In this document: positions 51,963 to 63,772 of the stretch, in pieces
Layout: every line of letters begins with the position of its first letter
Numbering within the stretch: position 1 is the first letter of the stretch
DNA from: Salvator merianae
Lineage: Eukaryota; Chordata; Lepidosauria; Squamata; Teiidae
DNA: 64,000 nt
Direction: 5' to 3'
Assembly: GCA_003586115.2 (NCBI GenBank)
Contig: QVOM02000021.1
Span: 6,576,119-6,640,118 of the forward strand
Translations under genes and position numbers: made by a program
Notes under the pieces: model-generated
The model's database searches: none
What the model was told of the DNA's origin: nothing
The model's input: only the letters and a program-made list of their open reading frames with translations

Positions 51963-52673
51963 TCCCTTTTCTTTGATGAACTCGGCTTCCACCTCTCACA
52001 TCTCTGTGCTTTCCATACAATATAAGTTAGATTGTACTTCACAAAAGTGATTCATTACCATCATTTTTATTTACAGCCTCATTACTTTTGGTATCTGAAG
52101 AGATTTTCTTGTAGAGAAAGTGACGCACTTTCCCACTTTTCCCACTTTGTCTTGGCTACTTATCTCTAAAAATCAGCAACTACTAATCATAGCAGCTATG
52201 GATTTTGTTCGCACATCATTTCCTATAAAAGGAAATGCAATATATTACACGTGAGTCACTACAAAATGAACAGCTTTCATTATCTGCCGCTATTTCAAAC
52301 TAAATTGACATTTATATGACAAAGGCATAGCGCTAGTTCAAATACCCATCAAACCCCCTCCTACTTTTTTTTTATTAACAATATTGAGTAATTCAATGTA
52401 ATTCTTCACCAGTAAATCAGTGGTTGTCTATGCAGCATTTTTGGCTGAAAATACATTTATTTCAGAAGAAGAGGTTATCTCTGCTTTACATTCGGGAAAG
52501 TGTTAATGGAGATCAACTTGCACTCTGGGCTTTCCTGTTCCTTTTTGCAACCTCTTGAACTACTCAAAAGCCACAGGTGTGGATTGTGAAAATCGACAAA
52601 ATAGGGTTGGAATTTGCATGGGAGAAGGCTGCATTTGGATAGAATAGAGAGATTCAGATCTACTGTGTACACC
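51963..52673. other. Intergenic, no gene recognised
   Basis: AT-rich and apparently unique, with no coding pattern. 52340-52470 holds several ATTGAGTAATTC-type words and could be conserved non-coding DNA. Confidence 0.3.
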
Positions 52674-52948
52674 GAGGCTGCATCTCCACTTACCTATCTG
52701 CAGCACCTCCATGGGTCCAAGAAGGCGCCTACTGCCATCTCATTTCCATTTTTGGCAATAGCAGGTGGCTTGTGGTGACTGCACCAGCCCTTTTTCCTGT
52801 GCGATCAAACTGCCTCCTTTCCAGGGCAGTTTCTCCCGCCCTGCATGGAGAAAGTACCATTCCACATCTCCTCATTCCAAAACGGAGATGAAGAGGGTAC
52901 CTTTTTTCCATAGCACTTCCATTTGAAGGAAAGTGAAGACACAGCCTG
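52674..52948. mobile_element. Small DNA transposon (MITE)
   Basis: GAGGCTGCATCTCCACTT at the left and GAAGTGAAGAC-type AAGTGAAGACACAGCCT at the right are imperfect inverted ends. The middle includes AAGGAGGCAGTTTG on the minus strand, paired loosely with plus-strand words. Confidence 0.5.
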
Positions 52949-53880
52949 AAAGTTCTTCAATAACCATCTATCTGGTCTTCAATAGTTGAGGCAACTGGAG
53001 AACAACTACCCATGATAAGCTTAGCATATAGGTTTGAAGTAACAGTAAAGATACTCCTCAGCTGAGCATGGTGCCTGGTGATTACATGGATACAGGGATG
53101 CATCCAGCCAGGATTTTTTGCCAAAGGCATAGAAATGGTTTATTAGAGTTGTCAAGGATAAATCCTACCACCCTCTATTTTGGGGGCAGTTGTTCTCCCA
53201 CTGGCTCATATTGTGCATGGTGCCTTGTAACTAATGTAACTCAGCCACAGAAGTGGAGGGTCTGTCAAGTTCTCTGCCTTTGTGGCAGAGAGACTACTCT
53301 GGTAGGGTATGAGTCCACACAGACCCGCACACAGCCAGCTGCCACCCTGCCATAAGAACTCCCTAGATCACTGTAAATGGCAGCCATTTCACCACCACAG
53401 ACATCACTTGAGTGGATGGGAGCTGTTCAAATCCACTGTACTGGGCAGGTCTGAGTAAGTACTCCTCAAGCACTTACTCTTGCTCTTCTGGTGGCCGTTA
53501 TACCACTACCTACTCGGTTCCCTGTTGTTGTCACCCCATGGGTCATTTCCTGGGCTTGAGTATCCCTGGCCAGTGACATTGCAGCTGGGGAACGAAAGTT
53601 CCCTGGCCATTATTTCTCCACCACCAGAGGCATCATGCAGATAGCACAGCAGCGTAAGCAGAGCATTGTGCACAGAGGGGTCTACCTTACAGAGATTCCC
53701 GGCAGCATTCTAATTATAGTGTTGCTGGAGATCTAAATGCAAATCCTGCCTGAACTACAGCTATTCAAAGTGCACAGACTTGGTGAAACCAGTAATATAT
53801 AAATGAACTCCAAAATGAAATAACAGCTTAAGAATCTCTAGACAATGGGTCAAGCACCTGGACCACCTGTCCTGATTCAG
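52949..53880. other. Intergenic, no gene recognised
   Basis: No recognisable gene or element end was found. The 95-residue open frame at 53068-53355 has no known-protein features. Confidence 0.35.
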
Positions 53881-54144
53881 ATGGAATGGAGAGATAGAGT
53901 AGGGTGTCATTAGCACACTGACAGCACCTCATTCCAAATCAGTTGATGACCTCTCCCAGGAGCCTCATATATATATTGAAAAGCAGAGGGGATAAGATTA
54001 AAGATTAAATCCCAGGGAGACAAAACAAAAATTCCCCATGACAACTCTCTGGAATCAGAGATAGAAGCAGAGTGTCCAGTTCCCAGTCCCTGAAGCATCT
54101 CCAGAAGGATACCATGATGAATGGTATCAAAAGTTGCTGAGATC
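53880..54144 (-). mobile_element. L2-type LINE reverse transcriptase remnant
   Basis: The minus strand reads SATFDTIHHGILLEMLQGLG, LSPLLFNIYM and LLGEVINWFGMRCCQCANDT, the last resembling the catalytic YADD region with decay. It directly abuts CR1 sequence at 54145. Confidence 0.78.
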
Positions 54145-55110
54145 ATAAGAATATAAGAGAAGCCCTGCTGGATCAGGCCACAGTGCATCTAGTCCAGCAT
54201 CCTATCTCACATAATGGCCCATCAATTGCTCCTGGGCATTCTCATCTGCTCTTGACTCCCTGCAGATAGACTTGAGAGGCATCCTACCTGCCTTTCCAAC
54301 TGGAGGTGGTACCTAAGGCATCAATTCTGATATGCATTGATACACCAGTCCTCCATGAATTTGTTTAACCCATTCTTAAAGCCATCCAGAATATTGATGT
54401 CAATGCCTCCTCTGATAGAAAATTCCATAGACCAATGACCGTCTGGGTAAAAAAATATTTATCCTTGTCAATCCTAACTCTCCCATCCATTACTTTCATA
54501 GAGTCCCCCTTGTTCTACTATTGTGCGATACAGAAAATATTTTTTCTTTATCCACCTTTTCCATACCATGCATGACTTTATGTAGTTCAGTCAGATCACC
54601 CCTTAAACACCATCTTTCACAGCTGAAGAAGCTTAGTTGTTGCAGCCTGACTTCATTCCAGCCCCTTGATTATTCTGGTTGCCCTTTTGTGCACTTTTTC
54701 CAGTTCCACAATATCCTTTCTTAGGTGTGATGAGAAGTATTGTACACAATATTCCAAATGGGGCCTTGCCATAGATTTATGAAAAGACACAATGATGCTT
54801 GCAGATTTATTTTCTGTTCCCTTCCTAATTATCCCTAACACAGAATTTGCTTTTTCATTGCTGCTTTGCACTGGGCTGACACCTTCCTTGAACTATCCAC
54901 CAGAAACCCAAAATCCCTTTCCTGGTCTGTCAGAGAAAGCTCAGAACCATCAAATTAAAGGCGTAATTGGGTTTTGTTTTGCCCCAATGTGCATCACTTT
55001 GCACTTACGCTGAAATTCATCTGCCACTTGGTTGCCCACTCCCTCAATGTCAAGAGGTCCCTCTGGAGCTCTTCATAATCTCTTTCAGTTTTCCCTACCC
55101 TGAATATTAA
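54145..55110 (-). mobile_element. CR1 LINE 3' portion
   Basis: The minus strand carries NSVLGIIRKGTENKSASII, ARPHLEYCVQYFSSHLRKD and VHKRATRIIKG (54653-54871). The 3' end at 54145-54200 reads rc(GGCCTGATCCAGCAGGGCTT). It is inactive: the frame breaks repeatedly. Confidence 0.88.
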
Positions 55111-55769
55111 CAGTGAGGAGGTTGCAAAAGGACACTGCGTATAGATAAGAGATTAACTGCATACATTTCATTCATCCATCTATTTTTACCAGTGCAAATT
55201 ATATCTTATCTTGCTCCCTTCGTGATTACAAATCAACACGGCTATTGTTGTCAAATCTGGAGTAGCTTCATTCCCTTCTTCTTCCACAAAATCCATTTCT
55301 AAGCCTCTTTATGAGATTTGCTTTTTTAATTGGCAAATACTCCCCAATGCCCAGTTGAACAATGGCACATTCTGTGTTTATTGATGTCTTTAGTTGCTCT
55401 TGAAGCTGATAACTGCATTATTGTCAAGACTTTCTTTGAAAGAAGCACCTGCCTTGAATGTGCATTACGATTTCTTCTTTTTGGCTTCCTTCTAAATCAA
55501 TTCTTATGTCCCTTCGATTAAATTACCCTTAGTGCCATATTACAGTGGCGCATTCCAGAACCTCACTAACTCTATGGCAGAGAATAATAAGAATTCTCCG
55601 CAGAATGAAAATTACGGAGATAAATAACATGGAGACAAAAAGACACAATTCCTATTTCATGTAGACTAGTGTAATTCTATTTATCCTCATTAGGTTTGAT
55701 TTATAGCCATGTGGACTAATGTTTGGATCGAGAGAAGATGGGAAGATTTAAGGACAACTACTGAAATAT
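55111..55769. other. Unique-looking AT-rich block, candidate conserved non-coding DNA
   Basis: The stretch contains no recognised repeat and no credible coding frame. It holds many TAAT/ATTA words plus AGATAAG near 55143. Such composition is common in deeply conserved enhancers, but conservation cannot be judged from one sequence. Confidence 0.3.
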
Positions 55770-56205
55770 GAGCTGCCTCCGGACAGCAAGAGGAAATTTT
55801 GGGATCTTCTTTAGATCCCCCAATCGCGTCTTGCTGCCCCTGCCAAGTGGCAGGACATAATCCCAGGACAATCCCAGGCTTTTTCTCATCTGCTGTCTCT
55901 TTGTATAATTGTTGTTCTTGCAAAATACTTGCATATTAGAAAGCACCCACCTCCTCCCTTTTTTTCCCCGCACTTGCTAACATACTGGTATTTTGAGACA
56001 GCAAAAATTGCACAAAGACCCAGCAGACAGAGGCAAGGAATTACTATTAGGGGAAATCCAGCATCATGGCCAGATTTCCTGTAATATCGCTGTTTCAGGA
56101 TATCGCCTCCATATTCCAGCACTAGATTAAACTGCCATGGATATTTGTGGCAGTTTCAGTACAGTTCCAGAAGAATCATAAGTTTTTACCTGCATCTGGA
56201 GGCAA
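55770..56205. mobile_element. MITE family 2 member, decayed
   Basis: GAGCTGCCTCCGGACAGCAA (left) and the imperfect inverted TGCATCTGGAGGCAACCATGG (right) bound it. AAACTGCCA pairs with TGGCAGTTT (56131-56139, 56150-56158) around GGATATTTG. It shares layout with 35100-35551. Confidence 0.5.
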
Positions 56206-58191
56206 CCATGGTTGAAGCCAAGTACGTAACTGCTATCTAGTTCCAGCTCGTGCAGTGGGCTGTAAGGACCTGACAAAACAGCAATTCATTGTAAGCATTT
56301 GATGTCAAGGAACAGTGCTTTGGTACATTTGTGGAAGAAAAAGCTATCTGCAGACATGACAGCCTCATAAAGAACTGCTGTTTTACCCCTTCCCTCTACT
56401 ACATAGGCTACTGTTGCTATCATTAATTGAACATTCTGGCAGCTCCTGCACAGTTTTAAGAGACTGAGTTTCCTGCCAACAGGAAACAATGCATCCACAG
56501 GCTGGAACATTCTGGAAAATGCTCAAGCTGCACATTAGAGTAGCTGAACAGGCCTAAGAGATGTGTAGAACATGATGCTATTTTGCCAGGCTCCTGGAAA
56601 CAGCCCTGCAGATGAGTCATTTCTGTGTGCCTGGCAAAATACCATTGTCCAGCAACTTCACAGGCTGGGAAATTTCATTCCCCACCTTTGAAGTTAGGCC
56701 AGGACTGGCAGGCATCATGCAGACACCTGCTGGCCTGGTCCCTACTGCCTTGCATGTCCTCACCCAAATCGGTTGGTTTGGCTCAGAAACAAGCCCCATG
56801 CTTCATGAAGTGGAAGCTCCAAAGGGCACAGCTGAAGTGTCTAAGCTGCAGTTATTGTTTCCTCAACGATAGTGTTGGCAGGTGCAAGGTAATACAGTAT
56901 CTTGGAGTGTCACTAAAAGAGAGAAAAGATGTACGCGCTGCATCATCGTGGGAGCAAGTGTTCACACAGGTAAATGCCTCCACTTTCCCTGCGCTGTTGC
57001 CCTGCTGTCTGGGCAACATGCAATAATTCCAGAAGTACATTACTCCAGAATATTGCTACATAGTGAATTAAGCAGCTAAAGTCTGGAGGCAGACAGTTTT
57101 TCATAGCATGACAAATGGAAAGTCAGCCTCACTTTTCTAAAACTGAATCAATCTAGCACTTAAACAAGTTGCAACCTGTGGACCGGAGATACATTAATGG
57201 TACATTAATGTCCAATGGGACAATCTTTTAAAGGACTGTTGCTATGACAGTACAACAAATCCCATAGGGCACAATCTTAATTGGAACCTGAGAATGGCTT
57301 GTTCCACCATGTACATCTTCAAGTGAGCACTGCATATAGTTCAGGTTGCCTTCTTTCCCTCCACTCCTGATTTCGTAGTCCATATTTGTTGGTGGGTTGC
57401 ATTTCTAAGCTAGGGCTCAGGATAGATAACAATATAATTAACAGTGGTATAAAATATAACAGTTAAGCTCTAAGACCAACCAAATTCAAACCACACAAAT
57501 GATCAAAATAGTAATACAAATCCCAAAGTGCAGAACAACAGAATAACATTATCAGCCAGGATTTTGCAGTGAATTGGTGAGAATTCAGATGCTGATTAAC
57601 TAATAGTTTTTTTAAAAAAGTGTAGATTTATACAAATGAACCCAGGGGACAATCTCACATCAGTAGGGCTAATGTTGCAGAAGAATGCATGTGACATTTT
57701 TAAATTAAGTGTATATTTCTAGTCCTTTGCAATGAAAAATACTGTTTTATGAACTCAGATCCCACAGTACCTCAGTTTGTGCTTGGTTTAGCATATACAC
57801 TGTTGATATGTTTAGAATATACACTGTTGACATGATCCTGTTCTACCAGGATCCTGTAGAAGCCTTCTGGGAGTTATAACCTATTAGGAATTGCTCTTTT
57901 TTCCAAACTGCCTCCAAGAGATTTCCTACTGCTATTAAAACACCAACATAATATGATGGAACTGCATGAGGTTTAATGTTTGCTAGCTATAAATAACATG
58001 TTTTGCACGTTGTTTATCGAATGACCTTAGTGAACTAATTGGAGACACTTACAAGGACTCCCAGGTTATAACTACATGCTTGTTTCAGCAACAAGGGTAG
58101 TAGAGATGATACAAGCCCTAAACAGGCTTCCACCCAAATTAAGCCACAACTGTATCTGGGATCTCTGAAGCCCAGAAAAAGAACTCTGAAA
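56206..58191. other. Intergenic, no gene recognised
   Basis: No exon, repeat end or hairpin was recognised with confidence. Overlapping frames at 56612-57079 show no domain features. 57600-58020 is AT-rich. Confidence 0.35.
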
Positions 58192-60402
58192 TGGCCCCTT
58201 CACAAGGAACTAGTTTCAGCAACAGTGGATGGCTCCAGATGCCAGCCGATATTGTGGCAGCAAGCGATATTCCTGAAAAAAGCCCCTCCAGAATACTAGT
58301 TCGTTGCTTAGCCAGCATGGGGGCTCACACTCTATGCGCACATTTTAGTGATATGTGCATCCAAATATTTCACCAGTGTGAAATACCTGGATGTTTGTGT
58401 CACCACCACTGTGCATGCATAGCCATCTTTATCAGCCCCTGCACATGTGCAGTGGCCACAGTGAAGATGGCAGCACCATCCAAAATGTAGGCAATAGTGG
58501 ACTTCCAGGATGATGGCTGAATGAAGTTGCTGAGAGGAATTTTTCCTCTGAGCAAACCACAACGTGAGGAGACAGAGGGGGGAGTCTAAACCCCCTCTGT
58601 CAGAAGATTTTATCTCTCTCGGTGACAGAGAGGTGGAGGGATTCCTCATTAGAGCTCCAGGCAAGTTTCCCTCCCAGTGGGGGCAGTGGCAACCTTGCAG
58701 TCCTCACGTACGGGAGAAGCTCAAAGGAGCAGAGGAATATCAACAATATTCCTGAGTTACATTCCATGTCATCTCTAAAGGCAGTAAGTTCGGCTGATCC
58801 TCTTTTAATTCATGAAGATACTAAACTTAAGATAAACATTAAGAAAAAAAAACCCTCTACAATTACAGCCTGGATAATATTTGCCAAAAGTTTAAACATT
58901 GTAATTCAGCAAGATACTAAAATATTTGCAAAGGCTTTTAATCCTTAGAAAAAACATTCAAAGTTTTTTTTTTTACACTCTGACGTCTTCAGTGTCTCAT
59001 TAAAATATACTGGAACTGCTTCTTATCAACTAAGATAAGCAGGCTGGGAAGATTAATGGCACTGGCTGCTTCTCTTCAACTGAGAGTAGAAAAATATTTG
59101 TCTGTTCTTAACAGTGAATGACCATTAGAGGGCTTCTTCAGAGGACCAAGTCATAAGTGCTCAGAACGTGTACTGGAGGATTGAATCATTGCATCTTAAA
59201 TCTGGAAAGTTGTGAAATATGGTGACAAGAAAGTTGAAACTAGAAAAAGACAAACAGCCAAAAGAACAAAGGTGTGCCTTGAAATTAGAGCCAATGATTT
59301 CTATTCATAAAAAAATGGACTTTACTTTGCAGGAATTCCATAGAACCTTTGAAAATCAGGGGCAGAATTTTGAGAGATTAAGACAAGACCTTAAAAATGA
59401 AATAGGTGTCGTACGCACTGAACTTCATGAAATATAGGATAAGGCTCTGAAACTGGACGATTTTAAGGCAGAAATTCCTCAGACAAAATTTATGGCACAA
59501 GAAATACAAATAGAGGCATCTGAACCTACCACAGACAAAGTGTCAAGGGATGTAATGGTGTTCTTTGTGAGGAAAGTTACAAGAGATGCTGTTCTAGTGA
59601 GATAGTATGAGTCAATACTAGCAACAGTTCAAGGTTCTACTTTTTCATTGAAGGAAGCCCCGGGAAAAATCTTACAAGGGAGAAAGGAGTATATGAGGCT
59701 GACAGTAAAAGAAGTAATCTTTATTTGGAATCAACAAAGACTCAGACTGAAATCTGTGAATAAGTGTCAAAATTTTTGGTTCAAATATGGAAAAGGAAAA
59801 AAGAACTGAAGGAGACAGAAGGAGGAACTTAAGAAGTGGCTTAGCAGAATAATGGGCAGAAGCTGAATTATTGAAAGACTGATATGAGAAGAAGATTTTG
59901 AGAGCTTGCTGAGAATGGATAAATATAATAATTTACTGAGAAATAAGACAGTGGATAGATTATGAAAATTGGAAACCCTCTATTGACCTTTTGCAAGAAT
60001 TGGAAAGCGGACCTGGAAAGTGGACTTGTGTTTGCTGGATTGAAAGAATGAAGAGGAAATAAGATTATTGGTAGAAGAAAAGAACTGGGTGGTTGGGCGG
60101 TATGAAATATAGAAGAAATTTGGGAAGAACTAGGAAGTCAGTAGTTAAAAATGTTAGTTGATGAATCATGAATCATTTAGTGTAATTTTATATATCTAAA
60201 AAAATATATATTTTTTAAAAATGTAGGCAATAGCACTGTTTTGGGAAAACCCGCCACCAGCGTCAGGTTTCCCCTCAAAAGGCTATTGCACATTTTAGGA
60301 GGGATATAGCAGAGCTATGGTGGAGTTGCCACAGATACGTGTGGCAATCCCACCGTAGTGAAGCCATAAAGGCATTATATTTCTCTCATCTGGACGGGGT
60401 CA
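58192..60402. mobile_element. MITE family 2 member split by an L1-like insertion
   Basis: Pieces at 58192-58497 and 60233-60402 are related to the element at 35100-35551 (GCACATGTGCAGTGGCC; then GCTATGGTGGAGTT pairing with AATCCCACCGTAG, 60316-60358). The L1-like element at 58498-60217 sits between them. Confidence 0.6.
58498..60217 (+). mobile_element. Short L1-like element with ORF1 remnant only
   Basis: The element begins TGGACTTCCAGGATGATGGC, a typical L1 5' start, and is flanked by the 16-bp repeat AAAATGTAGGCAATAG (58482-58497, 60218-60233). From 59219 it encodes a charged coiled-coil-like peptide (MVTRKLKLEKDKQPKEQRC; HRTFENQGQNFERLRQDLKN). A broken downstream part includes ILQGRKEYMRLTVKEV, as in the L1 ORF1 C-terminal region. 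No ORF2 endonuclease or reverse transcriptase is present in the 1.72 kb. It resembles half-L1 (HAL1) elements or an internally deleted L1. Confidence 0.7.
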
Positions 60403-60824
60403 GTTTCTTTCTCTGCCACTCCTTCATTGCCAACACTGCATCTGTCTCTATGCCTGGGTAGGGCTCACATTCATTACTTCCAAAATTTCTGTGGCACCAT
60501 TTCCTCTTGAGATAAAATTGCTCTTCCTACTGCATCTTTGCCCAAGCCAGCCCCACACTTGGAAACAGCAGTGATGGAGGATGTTTTCCCTCTTGTTGCC
60601 TCTCCCAATGTGCTGCGTTGTAAACCATGTGTGGTGTGCCATCTGGGAAGTTAGAGGAAAAACCAGATGTTTCCCTCTAACCTCATCCATCTTGTACTGG
60701 TCTAGATGTGACTGCAGTCTAATCTCTCCCTTTTAGCAAAAAGCTACAGAGGATGAGGGGCATAAAGGATATTGGATTGAAAATGATGACCTGTACTCAA
60801 AAGCTATCACCAAAAATTCAAGGT
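60403..60824. other. Intergenic, no gene recognised
   Basis: Nothing was recognised; the reverse frame at 60448-60690 has no known-protein features. Confidence 0.35.
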
Positions 60825-60970
60825 CAGGAGAGCAGGTGAAGTTTTTGCCTTTATCTTCTGGTTGAGAATGCCCAAAGGCTATTGGTGGGGCAGAGAGGAT
60901 GCTGGTCCTGGACTAGATGGGCTGTGACCTGACCCAGCAAGATTCCTCTTATGTTCCTACGTTCTTTATG
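60825..60970 (+). mobile_element. CR1 3' end fragment
   Basis: GTTGAGAATGCCCAAAGG, GACTAGATGGGCTGTGACCT, GACCCAGCAAGATTCCTC and TTATGTTCCTACGTTCT form the CR1 3' terminus. Confidence 0.75.
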
Positions 60971-61726
60971 ACACCATCACATTGTGACAAGCAATTTGGG
61001 GCCCGCCAGGACTTTCCCTAGCTCTGCCATCTCTCTAGAGTTTAAACAGCCATTAGCTAGAGGGCTATTAGGGGCGCATATTCATACACTCCAACACATC
61101 CCCACACAGGAAGGGCAACGCAGGAGTAAGATTTGATCTTCCAAAAAAAGTCTAAAGCTCACAGAAATGGTTTCACCAAAAAGGCTTTTCCTAGGAGTCT
61201 ATTGATTTTTGTCCTTAGAAAGACTTGTTCTCCATTTTTAAAGCCTTGTCTTTGTTTTACAAACTTTCTTCCACATAAGCAAAGCCTTTCTTGTAAGAAA
61301 AGCAAAAACCTCTCATGAGTCCTTTTCACCAAATTGTTTTATTTAGTATTAGACTTAGATACCATCATCTTGTTATTTCAACATGACAAAAGATTTTAAA
61401 AACAAAGAAAACACTGTGTACTTGAGAGCTTCTGTCAATGCTGATGCCTCAAATGAATCCTTTTCCATCCCTATTTTATCATGAAATCAGCTGCACAATC
61501 CATTTCCCATTTGCTGCAGTGCTGATTTTTTTTCTATTAGAAAAGCAATTGTAGTGTCACTAGTGAAACAGATTAGAGTTCCTCTAAAATATAACTTAAA
61601 AACAACAGCTCCCTTGTGTTTTACTGGCCAAAAGTTCAGAAAAATATACCTCTTTGACTTTTGCTGATGCTTCTACTCAAGTGCTCAAAATAACTCATGA
61701 GGACTTAGACTGCAAATGCAGAGAAA
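60971..61726. other. Intergenic, no gene recognised
   Basis: Mostly AT-rich, apparently unique sequence without coding pattern or recognised repeat. Confidence 0.35.
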
Positions 61727-61999
61727 GGGCCTTTTTGCACTTGCAACTAATGAGCGTCAGGGACACTCATTAGTCAAGTACCTTTGCACTTTGCAGAAGC
61801 CCTGGTGATCGGGAACAGACTACAGCTGCTCCCGACTGCTGCCTGCTATGGAGCACAAAACCGTGCTCCACAGCTGTACTGAGAACAGCTGGCCTGCTTC
61901 GGGTACACTGCAGTACAGATAGCCTTCGCGCTGCACGATCTGTTCCATCTTGGAATGTTCACGTCCAAACATTCCAAGATGGAAAGTGCAAAAAGGCCC
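61727..61999. mobile_element. Multi-hairpin DNA transposon, short copy
   Basis: Perfect 16-bp inverted ends, GGGCCTTTTTGCACTT. Hairpins: ACTAATGAG (61746-61754) with 61766-61774; TGGAGCAC (61849-61856) with 61863-61870; TTCCATCTTGGAATGTT (61943-61959) with 61968-61984, a perfect 17-bp stem. Length is 273 bp. Confidence 0.82.
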
Positions 62000-62079
62000 A
62001 AGAATATTCATTTGCCTTGCTTGCCAATTTCACTCCTAACCTTCCCACATAGTTCAAATGGAACTTGAAAACGTACTTA

Positions 62080-62282
62080 GGCTGTGATCAGACATAACAA
62101 AAGGGGCACCTCAGAGAGACTGTGTGTGGCCCTCATGTTCCCAGACCTTCCTTAATCCACCTTTTCAAGCATAGAATGTTCATGAGTGGGGGAGGGGCAG
62201 ACTGGTGTGTGAAAAACCCCACCTCAGAGCCTTCAATAAGGTGCCTCAGAGATGCTTTTTATTGCTGTGTCTGATCACAGCC
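62080..62282. mobile_element. Small DNA transposon (MITE)
   Basis: GGCTGTGATCAGACATAAC at the left and GCTGTGTCTGATCACAGCC at the right are inverted ends. AGGGGCACCTCAGAGA (left) pairs with CTTCAATAAGGTGCCTC (right). Related to 36018-36271. Confidence 0.75.
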
Positions 62283-63298
62283 CCAAATTAGCATACCTAC
62301 AAGCCTTGTTCAGGCCTTCTTGTTCTATACTACAAAAGAGCCTCCACATGCTGCTACAATATAAGGAGGCCCATCCTGGGACTTCCTTTAGACCATGCCA
62401 GCATGCTGAAGGGAGACTCCTAGTACACTTGCTGGTCTGGTATACCGGCCAGTGCAGAATCACCCTAAGTTTTATTGAGTAGGCATACCTCTGAGTAGAT
62501 ATGTATAGAATTGCATCAGCAGTGTCTTATGCATCAGGACTGTGAGGGCAGTAGAGGTGGCTCCAGCTGTTAATCCTCCTTTGATCACTCCAAACCATGT
62601 TTTGCTGCACTCAGAGCATGGCTCAGGGAGATCAAAGCAAGGCTTCCAATCAGAGCTGTGCCCATGCAGAAGTGCTCTGTCAGCTACCCCTGGATTTTCC
62701 AGTTTCATAATCATTCAACCATCATAACATTTCTGAAGGTAGGTTCTTAATGGAGTTAGCAATGAAATACAAAGCCTGTGTCTCTAGGTGCACAGCCAAA
62801 AGCACTTGGGGGGGGAGTGCCTCCAACCTCACAGCCAGCTAAAGTGCCTCCCGGGCTCCACTGCCACTAAGCCAAGCCAGTTTTGACATCATCTATGCCT
62901 GCACATGGAGGGCTATCTCAGCCCTTGAGCATATGCTCAGCAGCTCTTTAAGTTGTCACTGCCTTTTTTTTGACAAGCCCTGCTGAGGTGATGGGCCACA
63001 TCAGGGCATGAGGTAACAATCTGAGAGTTGCTCCTCACACACTGAGCTTAAGGCATATTGACTGGATTCTGAGGGAACCACTGACACCGCACCCAGATGT
63101 CTCAGCAGGGGGAGCAATAGAAAACTCAGTGCGCGCAGGGTCTGGTTTAGCTACCTTTGTCACATAATGGAGACATAACCAAAGACTCAACATCTGAACA
63201 ACACATGCCCCAATGAGTGATACAATGAGTGACAAAAGTCCTGGAAAACATTTGTCCTACTCACAGATAAAGAACTGGTCAATAGCTTGTGAAAGAAT
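62283..63298. other. Intergenic, no gene recognised
   Basis: No exon or repeat end was recognised. Small frames at 62252-62482 and 62472-62714 overlap on opposite strands and have no domain features. Confidence 0.35.
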
Positions 63299-63772
63299 GG
63301 GCCTGTTCACACTTTGGCCTAGCAAGCATCGAGAATGTTTTCTAGCCAAGTGCATCCACACCTTGTGGAGGCCCAAGTGGCTAGGAGCAGGCTACAGCTG
63401 CTCCCAATCACAAATACCTGTCGAGCACTAATTAGTGCTTCACAATCTTACCAGGAGGTGACAGTCACCTCCTGGTAAGGTGTGTTTGCACCTACCTGGT
63501 GGTGCAGTGTCCAGGTCGGTGTGACGCATTGATCGTGCATGTGCAATCGGGCAACTGAGCCCAATCACATAGGTTGGATCACACAGGCCCGATCAGGTCC
63601 ATTTGCTCAAGCACAAGGCCCAATTGGGCAATAGTGTCTGCCTGTGCCAGCATGCTGCATGGCACTGCTGGTCACCATGGCAGCATCCAGACACTTCCCC
63701 ACCGCTGCCGTGGTGAGAACTGGGCATGGCTACCAGCATTCACATTCTAAGGTGGAAGCTGCGAAAAGGCCC
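63299..63772. mobile_element. Multi-hairpin DNA transposon, subfamily of 30567
   Basis: The ends are GGGCCTGTTCACACTT and CTGCGAAAAGGCCC. A perfect 15-bp stem, CTTACCAGGAGGTGA (63447-63461) with 63465-63479, and the palindrome AGCACTAATTAGTGCT (63425-63440) lie inside. The left segment CTAGCAAGCATCGAGAATG matches the left hairpin of 30567-30954. Confidence 0.75.
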
